From the NCBI GenBank assembly GCA_963769045.1, contig CAVYKK010000020.1, forward strand, positions 1 to 64,000: DNA of 64,000 bases. Direction: 5' to 3'. Each line of letters opens with the position of its first letter. The first letter of the stretch is position 1. The notes beneath the pieces were generated by a model. That model was given only the letters and a program-made list of their open reading frames with translations, did no database searches and had not been told where the DNA came from. The position numbers and the translations under genes were made by a program. Positions 60,435 through 64,000 of the stretch are shown here, in pieces. The DNA is from Methanocella_A sp963769045. Its GTDB lineage: Archaea > Halobacteriota > Methanocellia > Methanocellales > Methanocellaceae.

Positions 60435-60947
60435 ATGCTTATGAGGCCATCGAAAGACGAGTATTTCATGGAGATCGCCAGCGTGGTCGCGAAACGCTCG
60501 ACCTGCCTGCGCATCCACGTCGGCGCGGTCGTCGTCAAGAACGGGCAGATCCTCTCGACCGGCTACAACGGCGCCCCGCACGGCTTCGAGCACTGCCTGG
60601 ACATCGGCTGCATACGGGAGAAGCAGCACATCGCCCACGGCACCCGGCACGAGATATGCCGGGCGGTGCACGCGGAGCAGAATGCCATCATCCAGGCAGC
60701 CATTCACGGTGTATCCATCGAGGACGCCACCGTCTACTGTACCCACCAGCCGTGTATCCTCTGTACCAAGATGATCATCAACAGCAAGATCAAGCGCGTC
60801 GTATACCTGAACGAGTATCCCGACCGCACGTCCATCGACTTCCTCAAGCAGGCCGGCGTCCAGATCACCAAAATGCCCGGCGGCAGGGACGAGCTGGGCG
60901 AAATACCCGACCAGGTGTCGGACGAGGAAAAACAGCTCAGCGGCTGA
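60435..60947 (+). CDS. dCMP deaminase-family protein
   Basis: About 170 aa. The zinc-dependent deaminase motif HAEQNAIIQAA (near residue 78) and CTHQPCILCTKMIINSKIKR provide the H-A-E and P-C-x-x-C ligands. The N-terminal SVVAKRSTCLRIHVGAVVVK and GYNGAPHGFEHC are typical of dCMP deaminases. It makes dUMP for dTMP synthesis. Start at 60435 or 60441 (MRPSKDEYF). The frame is open far upstream inside dys, but that is a shadow. Confidence 0.92.
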   Translation: MLMRPSKDEYFMEIASVVAKRSTCLRIHVGAVVVKNGQILSTGYNGAPHGFEHCLDIGCIREKQHIAHGTRHEICRAVHAEQNAIIQAAIHGVSIEDATVYCTHQPCILCTKMIINSKIKRVVYLNEYPDRTSIDFLKQAGVQITKMPGGRDELGEIPDQVSDEEKQLSG

Positions 60948-60983
60948 CTTTTATCTTTGATCACTTCAGTCACATACGCTCGC

Positions 60984-61107
60984 GACCCTTTCAACACGAA
61001 GGCCACAAAGGCCACAAAGGCCACAACGGGCTTTTTGGAGAAAGGCTGCTATTGTCCTTCTAAAAAAAGCCCGTTGTGGCCTTTGTGGCCTTCGTGTTGA
61101 AAAGGTC
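60984..61107. repeat. Palindromic element, type B (solo)
   Basis: Arms GACCCTTTCAACACGAAGG plus three AAGGCCACA 9-mers, inverted on the right with near-complete match. The centre has GGCTTTTTGGAGAAAGGC and, read inversely, GCAGCCTTTCTCCAAAAAG. Arms are the same as those around the GxxExxY gene. Nothing else lies in 60948-61164. Confidence 0.9.
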
Positions 61108-61164
61108 AGGCTCCTGTGTAAAAAGGGTGTGCGAAACATTAAAACGTACACTAGTGCGCTCTTC

Positions 61165-61776
61165 TCACTTGTTGTCCGCTCTTCCGCTATCCGCATGTCC
61201 CCCGGAGAAGGATGGCGGGATGTCGCTTTGTTTTGGCTGCGGCGGTATCACGTCCTGCGGCTTGTTGAGCAGGTCGAGCAGCTTCTTGCCCCAGGCTACC
61301 GCCTCATCACGGTTGAGGTAGTTGACCTCTTTGAGCTTGTATCCTTTCAGGAAATACCAGATACGCATTGACAGCCGGTCGAACTCGGTCATCTCTTTCA
61401 GGTCGATCCTGCCGAGGAACGCCTTCGACCCTATCACCGTACCCGTGACATGCTCGAATAACGGCTTCACGTCCTTCTGGCCGGTGAAACGCTTGGCTCG
61501 CTCGGGCGTCATGTCAAAGGGCACGCTCACTGTGAACAGGGCGATCTTACGGTTCTTCAGCACGTCCCTGTTCCGGTCCAGGAACAGGATGATCCGTGAC
61601 GACAGCATCTCGTTATAGATCGGACAGCCGACGACGACCAGGTCGTAGTTGAAGCCTTCCACATCGCCCACATGTCGCAGGTCTGCATCGTTAATCCCCT
61701 CGGCAATCCAGTTCGCGATCTGCTCTGTGGCGCCGTACTTCGTATCGTAGACTACGAGCGCTCTCTTCCCTGCCAT
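61165..61776 (-). CDS. Flavodoxin-domain protein
   Basis: A 203-aa flavodoxin/HemG-like protein. RALVVYDTKYGATEQIANWI holds the FMN phosphate loop, DLVVVGCPIYNEM the second loop and LFTVSVPFD the third. The C-terminal about 30 residues are Pro/Gln-rich. Could be a redox carrier or oxidoreductase; the partner is unknown. Divergent from the pilin gene with the palindrome type C between them. Confidence 0.85.
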   Translation of the reverse strand: MAGKRALVVYDTKYGATEQIANWIAEGINDADLRHVGDVEGFNYDLVVVGCPIYNEMLSSRIILFLDRNRDVLKNRKIALFTVSVPFDMTPERAKRFTGQKDVKPLFEHVTGTVIGSKAFLGRIDLKEMTEFDRLSMRIWYFLKGYKLKEVNYLNRDEAVAWGKKLLDLLNKPQDVIPPQPKQSDIPPSFSGGHADSGRADNK

Positions 61777-61841
61777 GGATACTCCTCTCTCAAATATTCG
61801 GGTTACGCAATTATGTATTATGTCGCCGGATTTCGCGGGCT

Positions 61842-62075
61842 GGAGGTCTCAGAGTTTTCGAGAGGTCACAGAGCTTCACCACAGAGGTCACAGAGGCCAC
61901 AGAGGTATTCACAGAGGTTTGTTATAATGACAGGGCTCACGCAGCCTTTTTCCAAAAAGTCCTCTGTGCAATCCTCTGTGACCTCTGTGACCTCTGTGCT
62001 GAGCTCTGCGACCTCTCGCAAACCTCCGTGACCTCACATAAACCTCCGTGACCTCACATAAACCTCCGAGACCTC
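61842..62075. repeat. Palindromic element, type C, copy 2
   Basis: GGTCACAGA-type 9-mers in both arms, terminal GAGACCTC blocks, two extra tandem CCTCCGTGACCTCACATAAA units on the right arm only. The core TTATAATGACAGGGCTCACG and GCAGCCTTTTTCCAAAAAG matches copy 1 (43760-43998) in the same orientation. Confidence 0.88.
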
Positions 62076-62087
62076 AATCGCTCGAAA

Positions 62088-62097
62088 GCTTTATATC
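62088..62097 (+). promoter_or_regulatory. TATA box of the pilin pair
   Basis: GCTTTATATCAC lies 63-72 bp before the ATG at 62160, right after the palindrome; expected start about 62120. GCAGGTGACA precedes the ATG as a weak ribosome binding site. Confidence 0.5.
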
Positions 62098-62159
62098 ACT
62101 TTAATGAAACTTACTTTTGTACAATTACATGTAAATAAGTAATTGGCAGGTGACAGACA

Positions 62160-62627
62160 ATGGATACAAAATCTTTCATATCGGACGATAGCGGCGTCGA
62201 GAACGCCGTGTACGGCATCCTGATGATCGCCATCGTGGTCATGGTAGCGTTGCTAATCGCGGCCATGGTGCTATCCCAGGGCGGACAGGTACAGGTGCTC
62301 GCCAGCTCGCCGAAGGCCAGCATGACGGGCGTGCTCACGGCCGGCACACCACCCACTTTGCTGGTCAACCACGAGTCGGGCGATCCGCTGCAGGTAGACC
62401 AGATGGTGCTGAACGTGTACGATGACGACGGCAAATTAATCGGGACAACGGATATAAGCACGTTCACTACGGCCATGACGCCAGAGCAGCTCAGCCCGGG
62501 CATGCAGTCTTCGGCCATCCCGCTAACGGTCAGCAACCCGATCGTAAAGGGATCGAGATATACCGTCAAGGTGGTCAGCTCGCAGACCAAACAACAGATT
62601 GGCAGCATCGTGATGGTAGCAAGATGA
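62160..62627 (+). CDS. Archaeal type IV pilin
   Basis: 155 aa. The class III signal DDSGVENAVYGILMIAIVVM with conserved Glu follows a short leader (MDTKSFIS), then a long hydrophobic helix (VVMVALLIAAMVLS). The ectodomain (LVNHESGDPLQVDQMVLNVY) has the archaeal pilin beta-fold seen in DUF1628-like pilins. The stop overlaps the start of the next gene by 4 bp, so the pair is co-translated. Confidence 0.85.
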   Translation: MDTKSFISDDSGVENAVYGILMIAIVVMVALLIAAMVLSQGGQVQVLASSPKASMTGVLTAGTPPTLLVNHESGDPLQVDQMVLNVYDDDGKLIGTTDISTFTTAMTPEQLSPGMQSSAIPLTVSNPIVKGSRYTVKVVSSQTKQQIGSIVMVAR

Positions 62628-63268
62628 GGGCGAACATAGTTGTGTTCGCAAACGTTTTGACATTCGCGGACGACCATGCCATCGCCGACGCTTTCTACAC
62701 TTTGCTCTCGGCCGGCATCGTCGTGATGGCCGGGTTGGCTATCTCAGCAGTCGTGCTGGGCATGGCAGGGCAGCAGGGAGAAGCCGTCGCCGGCCAGATA
62801 GAGAGCATCGGCGAGGCTGGCATGGAGAAAGGGCTCTACGCGTTCTACTATACCGTAGACGTGTCCGTGGACTTTTCGTCGTCAGACCCTGGCCGCATAC
62901 CTCCCGGCGACTATCTCAGCACCCGTATCGATCCCGGCATATCGCTTGATCGGTCGAGCCTCCCGGGAAACGCCCCGGCATCCGGCGGCATGGCTGTCTG
63001 GGCCGGGTACGTATACATCCGCGAGCCGGGCGACTACACCTTCCGGCTGGAGAGCGCTGACGGCTCATGGCTCTGGGTGGATGGCTCTCTGATAGCGGAC
63101 AACCGTGGGGTGCACCCGTCGAGCACGGTCTACAGTGCCTCTGTGCATCTCACCTCAGGATGCCATGCTATCAAGGCAAAGTGCTTCTACACAGATGCCG
63201 ACACTGCGTCATGCCACGTGTCAATCGGCACAGGCGGAATATGGTCAGAGCCCGTTTACTACCGGTAG
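62624..63268 (+). CDS. Pilin-like anchor fused to a PA14-type domain
   Basis: 214 aa. The N-terminal hydrophobic segment (ADAFYTLLSAGIVVMAGLAI) resembles a pilin anchor (Ala-Asp-Ala-Phe instead of the Glu motif). Residues about 110-214 form a PA14-like carbohydrate-binding domain: WAGYVYIREPGDYTFRLESA, GSWLWVDGSLIADNRGVHP, HLTSGCHAIKAKCFYTDADT. PA14 domains bind glycans in adhesins, so this could be the adhesive subunit of the pilus built from the upstream pilin. Confidence 0.75.
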   Translation: MRANIVVFANVLTFADDHAIADAFYTLLSAGIVVMAGLAISAVVLGMAGQQGEAVAGQIESIGEAGMEKGLYAFYYTVDVSVDFSSSDPGRIPPGDYLSTRIDPGISLDRSSLPGNAPASGGMAVWAGYVYIREPGDYTFRLESADGSWLWVDGSLIADNRGVHPSSTVYSASVHLTSGCHAIKAKCFYTDADTASCHVSIGTGGIWSEPVYYR

Positions 63269-63355
63269 ATCACTATGCGTAAAGCGTGCACTAGCATGGC
63301 CGCCATCCGATGTATTTATGAACTTTAGGGTGCGATATGTCTGGATGGTGTTGAA

Positions 63356-63736
63356 ATGAGTGGCCTTCCAGCTTCCCCCCTGTCAGAGATCTTCGGCAGC
63401 AGCTCGTCTGCGGACCTGATCGTCTTTTTAGTCTACAACCATGACAGGGACTATTCCGTACAGGACCTGGCCGACCGTCTGAAGGTATCAAAGGCCAAGG
63501 CTTCCAGGATGAAGGAAGGGCTGTTGAAGCACGGCGTCATCCACGAGACGAGGAAGGCCGGCAAGGTGAGCTATTACCGATTCGACCGTGGCAGCAAGTT
63601 CGGCAAGCTGATCTATGACCTTGTCTTCGCCTCCCACGCGCCCGATCGTACCCCCGCTGTCCCTGTTGCGCCAGCGCCGCCGGCACATAAGAACAAGGGC
63701 AAAGACGACGGCGGCAGCAAGATCATAATAGCTTAG
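63356..63736 (+). CDS. Winged-helix DNA-binding protein
   Basis: 126 aa. A MarR/ArsR-like winged helix spans residues about 15-80 (SVQDLADRLKVSKAKASRMK recognition region; HGVIHETRKAGKVSYYRFDR wing). A Pro/Lys-rich tail follows. Possibly a regulator of the adjacent pilin pair; context only. Confidence 0.75.
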   Translation: MSGLPASPLSEIFGSSSSADLIVFLVYNHDRDYSVQDLADRLKVSKAKASRMKEGLLKHGVIHETRKAGKVSYYRFDRGSKFGKLIYDLVFASHAPDRTPAVPVAPAPPAHKNKGKDDGGSKIIIA

Positions 63737-63777
63737 CTGCAGAGTCGCGAAGGCAGTAAAAGACATAAAATTTTTTA

Positions 63778-63918
63778 CGCTGAGTCGGCACCTGACACAA
63801 CGTACACAACGTACACGACGTACACGACGTTTTTCAGGAAATGGCCAGCGTAGCCTTATTATTAAGCGTCGTGTACGTCGTGTACGTCGTGTACGTTGTG
63901 TTAGATACCGGCTGAGCG
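63778..63918 (-). repeat. Palindromic element, type A, copy 2
   Basis: Arms GCTGAGTCGGCACCTGACAC with iterated CGTACACGA 9-mers and inverse. The centre, read on the minus strand, has ATAAGGCTACGCTGGCC and CCTGAAAAACG, the same core as 28871-29011 but in opposite orientation. The remaining 80 bp to the window end show nothing. Confidence 0.9.
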
Positions 63919-64000
63919 GATAAAACGATTCGAATGGCTACGAGATGGATACCTTTGTGTTTTAGTGGAAACTATTTATTCACCGCCCGTTATCTCTTAA

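Noticed and set aside
61842..62075. Rho-independent-type terminator
   Set aside because: Far too long, with multiple 9-mers and no defining T-run; it matches the palindromic element family.

Overview
The window comes from a hydrogenotrophic/formatotrophic methanogenic archaeon. Formylmethanofuran dehydrogenase, heterodisulfide reductase, formate dehydrogenase, the methanopterin enzyme MptA, the CTP-dependent riboflavin kinase and the archaeal CoA enzymes are all present. The gene complement, the fairly high GC of the core genes and the style of the operons fit Methanocellales (Methanocella / Rice Cluster I); the genus is an inference.

Layout. 1-13034 (+): one collinear energy operon, fdhAB - fwdGF - hdrCBA - mvhD - fwdDBAC - a chorismate-lyase-like gene. 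It encodes a whole formate/electron-bifurcation/CO2-fixation module in which formate oxidation feeds Hdr bifurcation and the reduced ferredoxin is used by formylmethanofuran dehydrogenase. 13.1-19 kb: TIM-barrel protein, a four-PAS histidine kinase, a DUF169 protein, a GxxExxY gene inside a 651-bp inverted-repeat element, and FEN1. 19.1-22.5 kb: a frameshifted secreted protein, RNase P subunit 4, and a 1.7-kb repeat-rich region. 22.7-25.8 kb: ribosome rescue pair RqcH and Pelota. 26-29.7 kb: membrane paralogs and unknown proteins. 29.7-35.8 kb (-): a Tad-like archaeal type IV pilus operon with several frameshifts. 35.8-39.6 kb: an AT-rich accessory zone with secreted proteins, part of it bounded by 119-bp direct repeats. 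39.7-49.6 kb: housekeeping (mptA, ribB-ribK, comB, rps24e/rps27ae/spt4, dephospho-CoA kinase, CDF transporter, coaBC-pantoate kinase). 49.6-54 kb: frameshifted glycogen debranching enzyme and an orphan N6-adenine methylase. 54.3-61.8 kb: tRNA-Arg(TCG), glnA with an NrpR-type operator, HesB-like protein, a stand-alone NrpR domain, deoxyhypusine synthase, dCMP deaminase, flavodoxin. 62.1-63.7 kb: a pilin, a PA14-bearing pilin-like protein and a winged-helix protein.

The most unusual signal is a dispersed family of long palindromes (25.8, 28.9, 43.8, 61.0, 61.9 and 63.8 kb, plus a single arm at 42.2 kb). Their arms are runs of a 9-nt unit. The unit differs from element to element but always matches between the two arms, and most elements share a central core. 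The GxxExxY nuclease-like gene at 17.2 kb lies between two arms of the same type as the solo palindrome at 61.0 kb, which makes it a candidate for the gene that moves or maintains these elements.

A second pattern is a set of frameshifts (19.4, 33.1, 34.5, 34.7, 36.2, 51.0 kb). The five whose direction I worked out on the coding strand behind a clear downstream homologous frame look like one extra base each. They could be gene decay or sequencing error, and I cannot tell which from the sequence alone.
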